Below are positions 43,682 to 53,596 of a stretch of 55,850 nt of DNA, piece after piece. The notes beneath the pieces were generated by a model. That model saw only the letters and a program-made list of their open reading frames with translations. It searched no databases and was not told the origin of the DNA. The stretch is from Pseudomonas floridensis (GTDB taxonomy: Bacteria > Pseudomonadota > Gammaproteobacteria > Pseudomonadales > Pseudomonadaceae), in assembly GCF_002087235.1 (NCBI RefSeq), contig NZ_MUIO01000048.1, forward strand, positions 1-55,850, written 5' to 3'. Position numbers and translations under genes: made by a program. The number at the start of each line of letters is the position of its first letter. The stretch's first letter is position 1.

Positions 43682-45133
43682 ATGACAGACCAACGCCCGG
43701 CCGGCTACAGTTCGCGCCTGCACAACGATGATTTGGGACCGGTTCCGCAGAAGTGGACCTGGTACAACATTCTGGCGTTCTGGATGAGCGACGTGCACAG
43801 CGTCGGCGGTTACGTCTTTGCCGCCAGCCTGTTTGCGCTGGGCCTGGCCAGTTGGCAGGTGCTGATTGCATTGCTGGTCGGCATCTGCATCATTCAGGTG
43901 ATTGCCAATCTCGTGGCCCAGCCGAGCCAGAAAGCCGCAGTCCCCTACCCGGTCATCTGTCGCCTGGCTTTCGGCGTGTTCGGGGCCAACATTCCCGCGA
44001 TCATTCGCGGACTGATTGCCGTAGCGTGGTACGGCATCCAGACCTACCTGGCGTCCAGCGCGCTGGTCATCGTGGTGCTGCGCTTCTTCCCGGATCTGGC
44101 GGCGTATCAGACCGTGACCTTTCTCGGCCTGTCATGGCTGGGCTGGTTCGGCTTCCTGACCCTCTGGGTGGTGCAGGCCGCCGTGTTCTGGACCGGCATG
44201 GAATCGATCCGACGCTTCATCGACTGGGCCGGTCCTGCCGTGTACGCCGTGATGTTCGCCCTCGCCGGCTGGATCGTCTGGCGCGCGGGCTGGGACAACA
44301 TCAGTTTCACCCTGGCCGAAAAAGAACTGTCAGGCTGGGCGGCGTTCGGTCAGGTCGTCATGGCCATCGCGCTGGTGGTGTCGTATTTCTCCGGCCCGAC
44401 GCTGAACTTCGGTGATTTCAGCCGCTACTGCCGCAGCATGGCGGATGTGCGCCGTGGCAACTTCTGGGGCCTGCCGGTGAATTTTCTGGCGTTCTCGCTG
44501 GTGACCGTCGTCATCGTGTCCGGCACGTTGCCGATCTTCGGCGAGATGATCCATGACCCGATCGCCACCGTGGCCCGCATCGACAACACCACCGCCGTCC
44601 TGCTGGGTGCCTTCACCTTCGTCACCGCGACCGTCGGCATCAACATCGTCGCCAACTTCGTGTCCCCGGCCTTCGACTTCGCCAACGTGGCACCGAGCCG
44701 CATCAGTTGGCGCGCAGGCGGCATGATCGCCGCCGTGGCCTCCATCTTCATCACGCCCTGGAACCTGTTCAACAACCCGGAAGTGATCCACTACACCCTG
44801 GACGTACTGGCCGCCTGCATCGGACCGCTGTTTGGCATACTGCTGGTCGACTACTACCTGATCAAGAACCAGCAGATCGACGTCGATGCGCTGTTCAACG
44901 ACACCCCGAGCGGTCGCTACTGGTACACCAACGGCGTGAACTGGGTCGCGGTGAAAGCGCTGGTGCTGACCGCGCTGGTCGGCCTGTGCTTCACCTTCAT
45001 TCCGTGGTTCAAGCCCATCGCCAACTTCGCCTGGTTCACCGGCTGCATTCTGGGCGGCGTGGTGTATTACGCGCTGACCAAAGGCTCGCCGGTGCAGGCC
45101 GCGAACCTGGCCTCGACGACCAGCCACGGCTGA
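43682..45133 (+). CDS. NCS1-family permease (allantoin/hydantoin/nucleobase)
   Basis: A 483-residue 12-TM cation symporter of the NCS1 family. Signatures: PVPQKWTWYNILAFWMSDVHSVGGY at the N-terminus, GGYVFAASLFALGL, then NLVAQPSQKAAVPYPVI and LNFGDFSRY. Mhp1, a hydantoin carrier, and PucI, an allantoin carrier, are relatives. GAGGGAG lies before the ATG. It is divergent from the GntR-racemase pair and has the GntR 12-mer in its promoter, so it is the likely import step for the racemase substrate. Confidence 0.88.
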   Translation: MTDQRPAGYSSRLHNDDLGPVPQKWTWYNILAFWMSDVHSVGGYVFAASLFALGLASWQVLIALLVGICIIQVIANLVAQPSQKAAVPYPVICRLAFGVFGANIPAIIRGLIAVAWYGIQTYLASSALVIVVLRFFPDLAAYQTVTFLGLSWLGWFGFLTLWVVQAAVFWTGMESIRRFIDWAGPAVYAVMFALAGWIVWRAGWDNISFTLAEKELSGWAAFGQVVMAIALVVSYFSGPTLNFGDFSRYCRSMADVRRGNFWGLPVNFLAFSLVTVVIVSGTLPIFGEMIHDPIATVARIDNTTAVLLGAFTFVTATVGINIVANFVSPAFDFANVAPSRISWRAGGMIAAVASIFITPWNLFNNPEVIHYTLDVLAACIGPLFGILLVDYYLIKNQQIDVDALFNDTPSGRYWYTNGVNWVAVKALVLTALVGLCFTFIPWFKPIANFAWFTGCILGGVVYYALTKGSPVQAANLASTTSHG

Positions 45134-45204
45134 CGTACGAGGCTCTATATTGTCTCCACCACACACCGGAGCCTGCCTGGAGTGCCGAGGACGAAGTGTC
45201 GGGG

Positions 45205-46515
45205 TCAGACGAACAGGGTAATCGCGCCGGTGAGCAGCGCCAGCGCGGTGACCACCAGCGACGTCAGCACGGCCCATTTCAGGGTGGCTTTCTGGAAGTC
45301 GCCAATGTCGCGATCGATCATGCCCACCAGCAGCAGGGTCGAGGCCACCAGCGGACTCATCAAGTGCACCGGCTGCCCCAGAATCGAGGCGCGGGCGATT
45401 TCCAGCGGGCTGATACCGTAGGCGGCGGCCGCGTTGGCGAGAATCGGCACCACGCCAAAGTAGTAGGCATCGTTGGACAGCACGAAGGTCAACGGCATGC
45501 TGGTGATCGCAACGACCAACGGGAACAGGTGACCCCACTCGGCCGGAATCCAGCTCACCAGGGTTTGCGCCAGCGCGTCGACCATCCTGGTGCCGGAAAA
45601 TATCCCGGCAAAGATCCCCGCCGCGAAGACCAGCAGCACGACAGTCATGGCATTGCCGGAGTGGGCGAGAATCCGCTCTTTCTGAATATCCAGTTGCGGG
45701 TAGTTGATCATCAGCGCCACGACGAAGCCGATCAGAAACAGAATCGCCGAATGCATCAGGCCCATGACCAGCGCCACCATCACCACGATCACCAACGCCA
45801 GGTTGACGTAGGCCAGTTTCGGTCGCTTGTGGGGTGTATCGCCCAGGATGGCATCGATATAACAACTACCGCCGCCGCTCTGCAACTGCACGTTACCAAT
45901 GCGCTTGCGCTCGCTGCGGCCCAACATAAAGGCGGTGAACACCACCCAGGCCGCGCCACCGATCATGGTCGGCAGCAGGGGCACGAAATACTCCCCCGCA
46001 TCCAGCCCGAGCGCCGCAATGGCGCGCGTCGCGGGCCCTCCCCATGGCGTCATGCCGCTCATGATGCTCAGCGACAACATCGAGATGATGCCCAGGATCA
46101 TCGGGTTCATGCCGATGCGTTTATACAGGGGCAGCATCGCCGCACAGGTGATCATGTACGTGGTCGTACCGTCGCCATCCAGCGCCACGGTCAGCGACAG
46201 CAGCGCGGTGCCGACGGCGATCTTCAGCGGATCGCCGTTGACGCGTTTGAGGATCTTGCGAATCAGCGGGTCGAACAGGCCGGCATCGATCATCAGCCCG
46301 AAAAACAGAATCGCGAACAGCAGCAGCGCGGCGGACGGTGCGACCATTTTCAGGCCATCGAGCATCATCTTGCCTGTGGTGCCGCCAAATCCACCCAGCA
46401 CGGCAAAGACAACCGGCACCAGCGTCAGCGCGACGATGGGCGACAAGCGTTTGGACATGATCAGGTAGGTGAAAACCACCACCATGGCTAAGCCAAGGAA
46501 GGCAAGCATCGGCAT
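45205..46515 (-). CDS. Citrate/H+ (metal-citrate) symporter, CitMHS family
   Basis: A 436-residue membrane protein of about 11-12 helices. LDGDGTTTYMITCAAMLPLY, the MSGMTPWGGPATRA segment and the late FVLSNDAYYFGVVP are CitMHS signatures. The family carries citrate, often as a metal complex, by proton symport. The ATG at 46515 has AAGAGA upstream. It is third in a unit after the PrpF/GalD-like and DctA-like genes, giving the set two organic-acid importers. Confidence 0.87.
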   Translation of the reverse strand: MPMLAFLGLAMVVVFTYLIMSKRLSPIVALTLVPVVFAVLGGFGGTTGKMMLDGLKMVAPSAALLLFAILFFGLMIDAGLFDPLIRKILKRVNGDPLKIAVGTALLSLTVALDGDGTTTYMITCAAMLPLYKRIGMNPMILGIISMLSLSIMSGMTPWGGPATRAIAALGLDAGEYFVPLLPTMIGGAAWVVFTAFMLGRSERKRIGNVQLQSGGGSCYIDAILGDTPHKRPKLAYVNLALVIVVMVALVMGLMHSAILFLIGFVVALMINYPQLDIQKERILAHSGNAMTVVLLVFAAGIFAGIFSGTRMVDALAQTLVSWIPAEWGHLFPLVVAITSMPLTFVLSNDAYYFGVVPILANAAAAYGISPLEIARASILGQPVHLMSPLVASTLLLVGMIDRDIGDFQKATLKWAVLTSLVVTALALLTGAITLFV

Positions 46516-46626
46516 ATTCTCTTGTTGTTATGGATAAGCGAGCGCAGCAAACCCCGCCGGACCTCGTGTAGGCGAGGCCCGATGTCGCGGGAAAGCTGTC
46601 GGTTCGGTGTTACAGAGACGTGCGGA

Positions 46627-47931
46627 TCAGGTGCGCTCGACGGCTTGAGGTTTTTCCCATTTGACCGAAGGGTGTGCGCCAGTCGAGCGGTGATCGAGTT
46701 GCTGCATCAGCACCTCGCGGTCGCAGGCGTTTTCCGAGAGCGAGATCACCACAGTGGCCACTGCGTTACTGGCCAGGCTGGTCAAGGCACGGGCTTCGGA
46801 CATGAACCGATCGATGCCGATCAGCAAGGCCAGGCCTGCCAGCGGAATGTCGTGGATCACGGTCAGGGTCGAGGCCAGCGCAACGAAGCCGCTACCGGTC
46901 ACACCCGCCGCTCCTTTGGAGGACAGCAGCATGATCGCCAGCATGGTCAGTGTCTGGGTCATGCTCAGCTCGATGTTGCAGGCTTGAGCGATGAATACTG
47001 CCGCCAGCGACAGGTAAATCGCCGTGCCATCCAGGTTGAAGGAGTACCCCGTCGGCAGCACCAGCCCCACCACACCTTTCTTGCAACCCAGCGCTTGCAG
47101 TTTTTCCAGCATGCGTGGCATGACCGGCTCGGTGGACGAAGTACCCAGCACCACCAGGAACTCTTCGCGAAAATAGCGCAGCAGCTTCCACAGACTGAAT
47201 CCGTTGGCGCGGCAGATGCCCCCAAGCACCACGAAGACAAAGAAACCGCAGGCGATGTACAGCGTCATGATCAGTTTGGCGAGCGAGCCCAGCGAGGTGA
47301 TGCCGTACTGGCCGACCGTGAACGCCAGGGCGCCAAACGCGCCAATCGGAGCGAAGCGCATCAAGTAGGAGAAGATCTTGAAGACCATGTGCGACGCCGA
47401 CTCCAGTACGTTCAACACCGGCTTGCCGCGCTCGCCCAGAGAAGACAGCGCAAAGCCCGACAATACCGCGATGAACAGCACTGGCAGCACTTCACCCTTG
47501 TTGAACGCACCGACGAAGGTCTCGGGAATGATGTGCATGAAGAAGTCCACGACACCCAGCTTCGCCGCCGACTCGGTGTACTGCGACAGCCCGGCGGTGC
47601 TGAGCTTCGCAGGATCGATGTTCATGCCGGTGCCAGGCTGGAACACATAGACCGCGACCAGACCGATGATCAGGCTGACCACGGTCAGCCCCAGAAAAAG
47701 CAGCAGCGTCTTGCTCATCAAACGGCCGAGCGACTGCTTGTCGCTCATGCCGGCAATGCCGGTGACGATGGTGCAGAACACTACCGGCGCGATCATCATC
47801 TTGATCAGCTTGATGAAGGCGTCGCCCAGAGGCTTGAGGGCGACGGCCTGCTGAGCCCAGAAATGACCGACCAGCACGCCGAGGATCACGGCGCAGATAA
47901 TCTGGAAGTACAGTGATTTTGCGATTTTCAT
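46627..47931 (-). CDS. dctA: C4-dicarboxylate:cation symporter, DctA-like
   Basis: A 434-residue DAACS-family carrier. Signatures: MKIAKSLYFQIICAVILGVLVG, IKLIKMMIAPVVFCTIVTGI, the serine-rich VLGTSSTEPVMPRM, GYSFNLDGTAIYLSLA, and DRFMSEARALTSLASNAVATVV. DctA imports succinate, fumarate and malate. This copy follows the PrpF/GalD-like gene and precedes a citrate carrier, so it may be a specialised paralogue rather than the housekeeping one. Confidence 0.88.
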   Translation of the reverse strand: MKIAKSLYFQIICAVILGVLVGHFWAQQAVALKPLGDAFIKLIKMMIAPVVFCTIVTGIAGMSDKQSLGRLMSKTLLLFLGLTVVSLIIGLVAVYVFQPGTGMNIDPAKLSTAGLSQYTESAAKLGVVDFFMHIIPETFVGAFNKGEVLPVLFIAVLSGFALSSLGERGKPVLNVLESASHMVFKIFSYLMRFAPIGAFGALAFTVGQYGITSLGSLAKLIMTLYIACGFFVFVVLGGICRANGFSLWKLLRYFREEFLVVLGTSSTEPVMPRMLEKLQALGCKKGVVGLVLPTGYSFNLDGTAIYLSLAAVFIAQACNIELSMTQTLTMLAIMLLSSKGAAGVTGSGFVALASTLTVIHDIPLAGLALLIGIDRFMSEARALTSLASNAVATVVISLSENACDREVLMQQLDHRSTGAHPSVKWEKPQAVERT

Positions 47932-47994
47932 GAGGCATCACCCATTATTGGAGTTGTTCTGATGCGGGTTTAACAATCAAACCAGATGTCAGGC

Positions 47995-49077
47995 CTAGCT
48001 GGCCAGACGCTGCGCGAGGGGCGCGTACACATGGCCGGAAAACAGGCGGCGTGCCGTGCGCACCACAGAGGCCCGGATGGTCTGCCGGTCAGGCCCGACG
48101 TAGCTCATGGCCACCTCGATGCCGCCGCTCGGGTGCTCGATTCGTACCGTCGGCAACCGGTCGCTGCCGACCGGTCCGAGCAACCGGGCCACAACCGTCC
48201 CGTCGCTGACACAGGCCGTCGCCAATCCGATCGAGCCGGTGATTGCCAGGGCTTTGTGACAGTTATGCGGCATGAAGTAACGGACCTTGAGCGTGCCACC
48301 GGCGCTGGGCAGACTGACCAGTACTGGCTTGGGAATCACTTTGTCGCGCACATCGCCCAGCCCCATCGCCGCGCCGGCCTGCACTCGCAAGGCTTCGAGC
48401 CTGCGCAGAAAATCCACATCGGCATCCAGTTCGGCCGGGCTCTCGTCGCCGCGCTTGCCCAACAGCGACGCTTCGATGACGACCATTGGCATTGCCATGT
48501 CGATGCAGGTCACCGGAATGCCGTCGAATACATCGGTCTGGCGGCCGGTCGGAAACAACTTGCCGGTCTTGCTGCCCGCCGCGTCGAGAAAGGTCAGTTG
48601 CACTGGCGCTGCGGTGCCCGGGACGCCGTCGATACGCGTGTCACCCTCATAGCTGACCTCACCGCCCGGCGTGTGCACATCCGCACAGACAAAGGTGCCG
48701 GTGTTGAGGTTGCGGATGCGCACCTGAGTGACGTCTCCGGTCGCCGCCACCAGACCATGCTCGACCGCGAATGGGCCGACCGCGCACAGCATGTTGCCGC
48801 AGTTGGGTGCCGTGTCGACCCGGCGTTGGGAGACCATGACCTGCACGAACAGGTAGTCGACGTCTGCATCGGGGTGCGGGGACGGGCTGACGATAGCAAC
48901 CTTGCTGGTCTGCGGGCTGCCGCCACCAATGCCGTCGATCTCCAGCTCGTGGCCCGAGCCCATGACCGTGAGCAGCAACTCGTCACGTTCAGCCGTTGAA
49001 GCCGGTAGATCACTGGCGAGGAATACCGGCCCCTTGGAGGTGCCGCCGCGCATGAGGACGCAGGGAATCGGTTGCAT
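47995..49077 (-). CDS. PrpF/GalD-family isomerase (4-oxalomesaconate tautomerase type)
   Basis: A 360-residue enzyme of the PrpF fold. Catalytic candidates are Lys59 (GGGSPQTSKVAIV) and Cys93 (APNCGNML). IPCVLMRGGTSKG, IDGIGGG, DTRIDGVPG and VEHPSGG-like motifs match GalD and PrpF proteins, which isomerise oxalomesaconate or methyl-aconitate. No gallate dioxygenase is present, and the partners are DctA and CitMHS carriers, so a tricarboxylate such as trans-aconitate is an equally good substrate. The start at 49077 fits the family. Confidence 0.85.
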   Translation of the reverse strand: MQPIPCVLMRGGTSKGPVFLASDLPASTAERDELLLTVMGSGHELEIDGIGGGSPQTSKVAIVSPSPHPDADVDYLFVQVMVSQRRVDTAPNCGNMLCAVGPFAVEHGLVAATGDVTQVRIRNLNTGTFVCADVHTPGGEVSYEGDTRIDGVPGTAAPVQLTFLDAAGSKTGKLFPTGRQTDVFDGIPVTCIDMAMPMVVIEASLLGKRGDESPAELDADVDFLRRLEALRVQAGAAMGLGDVRDKVIPKPVLVSLPSAGGTLKVRYFMPHNCHKALAITGSIGLATACVSDGTVVARLLGPVGSDRLPTVRIEHPSGGIEVAMSYVGPDRQTIRASVVRTARRLFSGHVYAPLAQRLAS

Positions 49078-49169
49078 AATGTCTGACTCTTGGTGATCAA
49101 TTGAAGGCATTGATGTGTTAGAAGCAAGAGTCACACGGATAATTTTGCTTATCCAATGCAAAGATCGTA

Positions 49170-49198
49170 GCTATTATTCCACTTAACAGAATAATAGC
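49170..49198. promoter_or_regulatory. Perfect 10-bp inverted repeat, LysR operator for the PrpF-type operon
   Basis: GCTATTATTC (49170-49179) and GAATAATAGC (49189-49198) flank a 9-base spacer, with a T-N11-A core. It lies between the divergent PrpF-like and LysR genes and directly before a GTG (49199) that therefore is an unlikely start. Confidence 0.75.
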
Positions 49199-49243
49199 GT
49201 GTCATCAAAGAGCCCTTTCGATGTCGGCCACGAGGACTGTGTA

Positions 49244-50134
49244 GTGGAATATGAACTGCAAGACATCCGATCTTTCGTGAAAATCGCCGAACTGGGGAGC
49301 TTTCACGAAGCAGCCGACGTGCTGCACATTTCTCAGCCAGCGTTGACTCGCCGGATCAAGAAACTCGAGCAAGGCCTGGGCACAGCATTGCTGGATCGCA
49401 CCACCCGACGCGTGAGCCTGACCAGTGTCGGACGGGACTTTTTCCCCAAGGCGCGCCGCCTGCTGGATGATTTCGAGGATTCGATCCTCAACATTCGCGA
49501 ACTGGCCGAACGTCAGATCGGCCAGGTCACCCTCGCCTGCATCCCGACAGCAGCGTTCTACTTCCTGCCCAGCGTGATCCGGCTGTACAACGAACGTTAT
49601 CCGCAGATTCGTATCCGCCTGCTTGACCTGAGCGCCAACGAAGGCCTGGAAGCGGTGCTACGTGGTGAGGCGGATTTCGGCATCAATATGATGAGCGGCC
49701 AGCACCCCGACATCGAGTTCGTGCCGCTGGTGAAAGAACCGTTCGTGCTCGCCTGCCGACGCGATCACGAACTGGCCAGGCGCGACTCGGTGGCCTGGAT
49801 CGAACTGAGCGATTACCGACTGATCGGCGTGGGACGCCTGAGCGGCAACCGGATGATCCTCGACCATGCGCTGGCCGGGTTGGGCTGGCGTCCGAAGTGG
49901 TTCTACGAGGTGCAGCATCTGTCGACGTCATTGGGCATGGTCGAAGCCGGACTGGGCATCTCGGCCATGCCAAGCCTGGCGATGCCTGCCGAAGATCACC
50001 CGACGCTGGTCAGCATCCCGCTGACCGACCCGGTGGTGATCAGAACGCTGGGGCTGGTGTCTCGACGCGGCGCGTCACTCTCCCCCGCCGCCGAAAAATT
50101 TGTCGCGATGCTGCTGGAACAATGGCCGCAATAA
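49244..50134 (+). CDS. LysR-family regulator of the organic-acid operon
   Basis: A 296-residue LysR regulator. MEYELQDIRSFVKIAELGSF and SQPALTRRIKKLEQGLGTALL form the winged helix; the effector domain has CIPTAAFYFLPSVIRLYNE. The GTG at 49244, with GAGG nine bases upstream, matches relatives; the GTG at 49199 abuts the inverted repeat. It is divergent from the PrpF-DctA-CitMHS genes and likely responds to a tricarboxylate. Confidence 0.88.
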   Translation: MEYELQDIRSFVKIAELGSFHEAADVLHISQPALTRRIKKLEQGLGTALLDRTTRRVSLTSVGRDFFPKARRLLDDFEDSILNIRELAERQIGQVTLACIPTAAFYFLPSVIRLYNERYPQIRIRLLDLSANEGLEAVLRGEADFGINMMSGQHPDIEFVPLVKEPFVLACRRDHELARRDSVAWIELSDYRLIGVGRLSGNRMILDHALAGLGWRPKWFYEVQHLSTSLGMVEAGLGISAMPSLAMPAEDHPTLVSIPLTDPVVIRTLGLVSRRGASLSPAAEKFVAMLLEQWPQ

Positions 50135-50152
50135 TGACGGCGATCAAAACCG

Positions 50153-51268
50153 TCAGTGCGCAAACAGCAACCGGCATTCCAGACCCGGCGCACTGTTGAC
50201 GAAGGCGAGGTCGCCTTTGAGCTGCTGGGCCAGTGAGCGGATGATGCGCATGCCCACGGAGGCATTCTTCCTGACTTCGAAACCGGGCGGCAGGCCCTTG
50301 CCCTGATCCGCGACGGTCAGGCGGATCTGGCCTTCGATCACCTTCAGGCTGATGCTGACGCTGCCCGGCGAAGTCTCGTCATAGGCGTACTTCAAGGCAT
50401 TGGTGATCAATTCGTTGAGGATCAAAGCCAGCGGAATCGCCTTGTCCAGCGACAGCACGACACTGTCCATGTCCACCGAGAACAGCGTGTGGCTGGACGC
50501 CGAGCCTTGAATGCCAGCAATGACTTCAGCCAGATAGGCACCCGCGTTCACGGCCTCGACCTGATCGGCCTGGTAAAGCTTCTCGTGGACCGCCGCAATG
50601 CTGGTGATGCGTCTGCACGTGTCGACCAGCGCCGCCTGCGCCTGAGGATCGCTCAACTGCCGGATCTGTAGCTGGATCAGGCCGATGATCAGTTGCAGGT
50701 GGTTTTTGGTGCGATGGTTGATCTCTTTGAGCAGCATCTCTTTCTGCTGGAGCAAGACGTTTTTTTCCAGCAACGAACGCCTCAATTCCAGCTGGGTCAT
50801 GACCTGCCTGGCGAGGATCTTCAGCGCCGACTGCTGCTCGTCCGTCAGCATTCGCGGCTGATGATCGAGAATACACAGTGTGCCCAGCCCATGGCCTTCG
50901 GAGGTCTGCAGCAGGCAACCCGCGTAGAACCGCAGCCCGGCGTCGGCCGTGACCAGCGGATTGAGGCACATGCGCGGATCTTCGCGCAGGTCGGAAATGA
51001 TCGTGATCCCCGGCTGCAGCAGCACATGCCGACAAATCGACACATCCAGTGGCGTCTCGCTGATGCCCAGCCCGACCTCGGCCTTGAACCACTGCCGGTG
51101 ATCCTCGATCAGGTTGACCACCGAAATGGGTGCGCCGCACAGCCTGGCCGCCAGTTCGACCAGGTCATCGAAATCGGCCTCACGGGGCGTATCGAGAATG
51201 CCATAGCTGCGCAACGCAGCGAGGCGCTCGGGGCTGTCGGCTGGATCCGCGAGGCGTTGGCCTGGCAT
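50153..51268 (-). CDS. GAF-domain HisKA_2-type sensor histidine kinase
   Basis: A 371-residue soluble kinase without TM helices. Residues 15-165 form a GAF domain (FDDLVELAARLCGAPISVVNLIED, FYAGCLLQTSEGHGLGTLCILD). Then His185 in LLKEINHRTKNHLQLI and a HATPase with NELITNALKYAY and DQGKGLPPG make the HisKA_2 (HWE-like) catalytic part. The missing LOV GxNCRFLQ motif excludes a blue-light PAS. The ATG at 51268 follows AGGA. No response regulator is adjacent; a hybrid kinase lies divergent, 260 bases off. Confidence 0.87.
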   Translation of the reverse strand: MPGQRLADPADSPERLAALRSYGILDTPREADFDDLVELAARLCGAPISVVNLIEDHRQWFKAEVGLGISETPLDVSICRHVLLQPGITIISDLREDPRMCLNPLVTADAGLRFYAGCLLQTSEGHGLGTLCILDHQPRMLTDEQQSALKILARQVMTQLELRRSLLEKNVLLQQKEMLLKEINHRTKNHLQLIIGLIQLQIRQLSDPQAQAALVDTCRRITSIAAVHEKLYQADQVEAVNAGAYLAEVIAGIQGSASSHTLFSVDMDSVVLSLDKAIPLALILNELITNALKYAYDETSPGSVSISLKVIEGQIRLTVADQGKGLPPGFEVRKNASVGMRIIRSLAQQLKGDLAFVNSAPGLECRLLFAH

Positions 51269-51529
51269 GGGGTCATTCCTGTCTTCGAATACGGATGAGA
51301 TACCAGACGTCGGCAAGTGCCCGGCACAGCTATTGCCGGAACAGGTCGTCAGCGCACAATGATGCTCTTTTAACATCACAGGAACACTCTTTTATGAAAT
51401 GATCATCTGTAAGTGATACCGATGGTGCGCCATGTGACCGCAAAAGATTTTAGTTTGCACAACTTCTGGCTCACAAAATTGCCTGATGCCTGAGGCCTTG
51501 CAAACCAAGCGCACAAACGAGTCGACCGT

Positions 51530-53587
51530 ATGAATAACGATGCGCCTGATCAAAGGCCAATACATTCAGGACAATCGGTTTCATCGACCGAAGAAACGTA
51601 CGAGCAGATGCAGCTGGCGCTCGACTCGGGCGCTGTCGTGGGCACTTGGGTGTGGGATGTTCCTGCCGATGTGCTGGTGGCCGACGAGCGCTTCGCTCGC
51701 ACCTTCGGGCTGCCGAAGCAAAAATGCCGCGAAGGCTTGCCTCTCGATTGCGTGATGGCATCGATTCACCCGGATGACACACCCAGGGTCGCGGATGCGA
51801 TTCGCGACGTGCTGCGCAACGGCGACATTTTCCGGTGCGAGTACCGGGTCATGCACAAAGACGGCGACTACCGTTGGGTGGAGGCCACCAGCCGTATCGA
51901 GCGCGACGTCGAAGGGCATCCGGTACGCTGCCCTGGCATGCTGCTCGATATCGAAGCGCGACGCACTGCCGAGCAAGAGCGGGACCGGCTGACATCACTG
52001 CTGAAAATCTTCACTGCAGCCGTTCCCGGCGTGGTGTACGCCAAGGACCTGGAAGGCCGGATGCTGGTCGCCAACCGTGGTACGGCAGCACTGATCGGTA
52101 AGCCGCCAGAGTTCTTCATTGGCAAGACCGATCTGGATTTCCTCGACGACAAGGATCAGGCGCGGATCATCATGGAGACCGACCGCCGGATCATGGACAG
52201 CAACACCAGTGAGCAGATCGAGGAGCAGGTCAACCTGGCCGACGGCTCTGCGGCCACGTTCCTGTCCACCAAGGCACCGCTGCTCAATGACGACGGTGAA
52301 GTGATCGGCCTGATCGGTTCGTCCATCGACGTGACCGCCCGAAAGCAGGCCGAGGTGGCCGTCAAAGAACTCAACCAGACCCTCGAGCAGCGCATCGAGC
52401 AGGCCATCCATGAACGCGAGCAAGTCGAAGATGCCCTGCGTCACGCGCAGAAAATGGACGCCGTCGGGCAACTGACTGGCGGCATCGCCCACGATTTCAA
52501 CAACCTGCTGGCCGGCATTTCCGGAAGCCTGGAAATGATTCAGACCCGTATGGCTCAGGGTCGTCTGGGCGATGTGGACAAATACGTTTCCGTCGCACAG
52601 GGCGCCGTTCGACGCGCCGCATCGCTGACCCACCGTCTGTTGGCGTTTTCCCGACGCCAGACGCTGTCGCCTGAAGTCACCGACGTGAACACCCTGATTC
52701 AAGGGATGGAAGAGTTGATCGGCCGCACCGTGGGGCCATCCATCGAACTGCAAGTGGTGGCCGGCAAAAACGTGTGGCCTGCGCTGATCGATCACGCACA
52801 GCTGGAAAACTCCCTGTTGAACCTGTGCCTGAACGCTCGCGATGCAATGCCCGGCGGCGGTCGAATCACCATCGAAACGGCCAACGCATCGCTCGACGAA
52901 TGCATCGATCCGGACCACGGCATCGCCGCAGGCGACCACTTGAGCATCCGCGTGACGGATACCGGCATCGGCATGAGTCCAGATACCGTGACCAAAGCGT
53001 TCGAGCCATTCTTCACCACCAAACCGATCGGTGCGGGCACCGGCCTGGGTCTGTCGATGGTGTACGGGTTCGTCAGGCAGTCGGGCGGTCAGATCAAGGT
53101 CGAGTCAGTCGAGGGTCAAGGCACCACCATCGTGATGCACTTGCCGCGCTATATGGCTGAAGTCGGCGAACAGCCCAGCGATCAGAGTACCGAAGAAGTG
53201 GTGCCGGCCCGGCGCGGAGAAACGGTGCTGGTGGTGGACGACGAACCGTCCGTGCGCATGCTCGTCGTGGAGGTGCTGGCCAACGAGGGCTACCATGCCC
53301 TCGAAGCGGCCGATGCCCAGGCGGGTCTGGAGATTCTGCAGTCCGACATGCACATCGACCTGTTGATCAGTGATGTCGGCCTGCCAGGCGGTATGAACGG
53401 TCGGGAAATGGCCGATGTGGCTCGCAAGCGTCGCCCCGCCCTGCCCACGCTGTTTATCACCGGCTACGCCGAAACGTCAGCTCTGGACGGCTGCCACCTA
53501 CAGCCGATGACCCAGATACTGACCAAACCGTTCGGCCTGGAGGTGCTGGCGGCAAGGATCAAGGAGCTGATCAGCACCCACGCGTAA
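51530..53587 (+). CDS. Hybrid PAS-PAS-histidine kinase with C-terminal receiver
   Basis: A 685-residue soluble hybrid kinase. PAS domains lie near residues 30-140 and 155-270. A coiled linker (TLEQRIEQAIHEREQVEDAL) leads to the H-box His321 (GGIAHDFNNLL), HATPase (NLCLNARDAMPGG, DTGIGMSP, GTGLGLSMV), and a receiver domain with VVDDE and Asp615 (LLISDVGLPGG). The HDFNNLL box marks the group with self-contained receivers. The ATG overlaps nothing and the stop is close to a convergent YciI gene. Signal unknown. Confidence 0.92.
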   Translation: MNNDAPDQRPIHSGQSVSSTEETYEQMQLALDSGAVVGTWVWDVPADVLVADERFARTFGLPKQKCREGLPLDCVMASIHPDDTPRVADAIRDVLRNGDIFRCEYRVMHKDGDYRWVEATSRIERDVEGHPVRCPGMLLDIEARRTAEQERDRLTSLLKIFTAAVPGVVYAKDLEGRMLVANRGTAALIGKPPEFFIGKTDLDFLDDKDQARIIMETDRRIMDSNTSEQIEEQVNLADGSAATFLSTKAPLLNDDGEVIGLIGSSIDVTARKQAEVAVKELNQTLEQRIEQAIHEREQVEDALRHAQKMDAVGQLTGGIAHDFNNLLAGISGSLEMIQTRMAQGRLGDVDKYVSVAQGAVRRAASLTHRLLAFSRRQTLSPEVTDVNTLIQGMEELIGRTVGPSIELQVVAGKNVWPALIDHAQLENSLLNLCLNARDAMPGGGRITIETANASLDECIDPDHGIAAGDHLSIRVTDTGIGMSPDTVTKAFEPFFTTKPIGAGTGLGLSMVYGFVRQSGGQIKVESVEGQGTTIVMHLPRYMAEVGEQPSDQSTEEVVPARRGETVLVVDDEPSVRMLVVEVLANEGYHALEAADAQAGLEILQSDMHIDLLISDVGLPGGMNGREMADVARKRRPALPTLFITGYAETSALDGCHLQPMTQILTKPFGLEVLAARIKELISTHA

Positions 53588-53596
53588 AGCGCAGGA

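Noticed and set aside
44330..46491. Long overlapping open frames of 511 and 594 residues on opposite strands
   Set aside because: Shadows of the NCS1 and CitMHS genes; low-complexity His/Arg/Gln-rich products.
51530..53587. LOV-domain blue-light kinase
   Set aside because: Neither PAS domain has the GxNCRFLQ flavin-binding motif.
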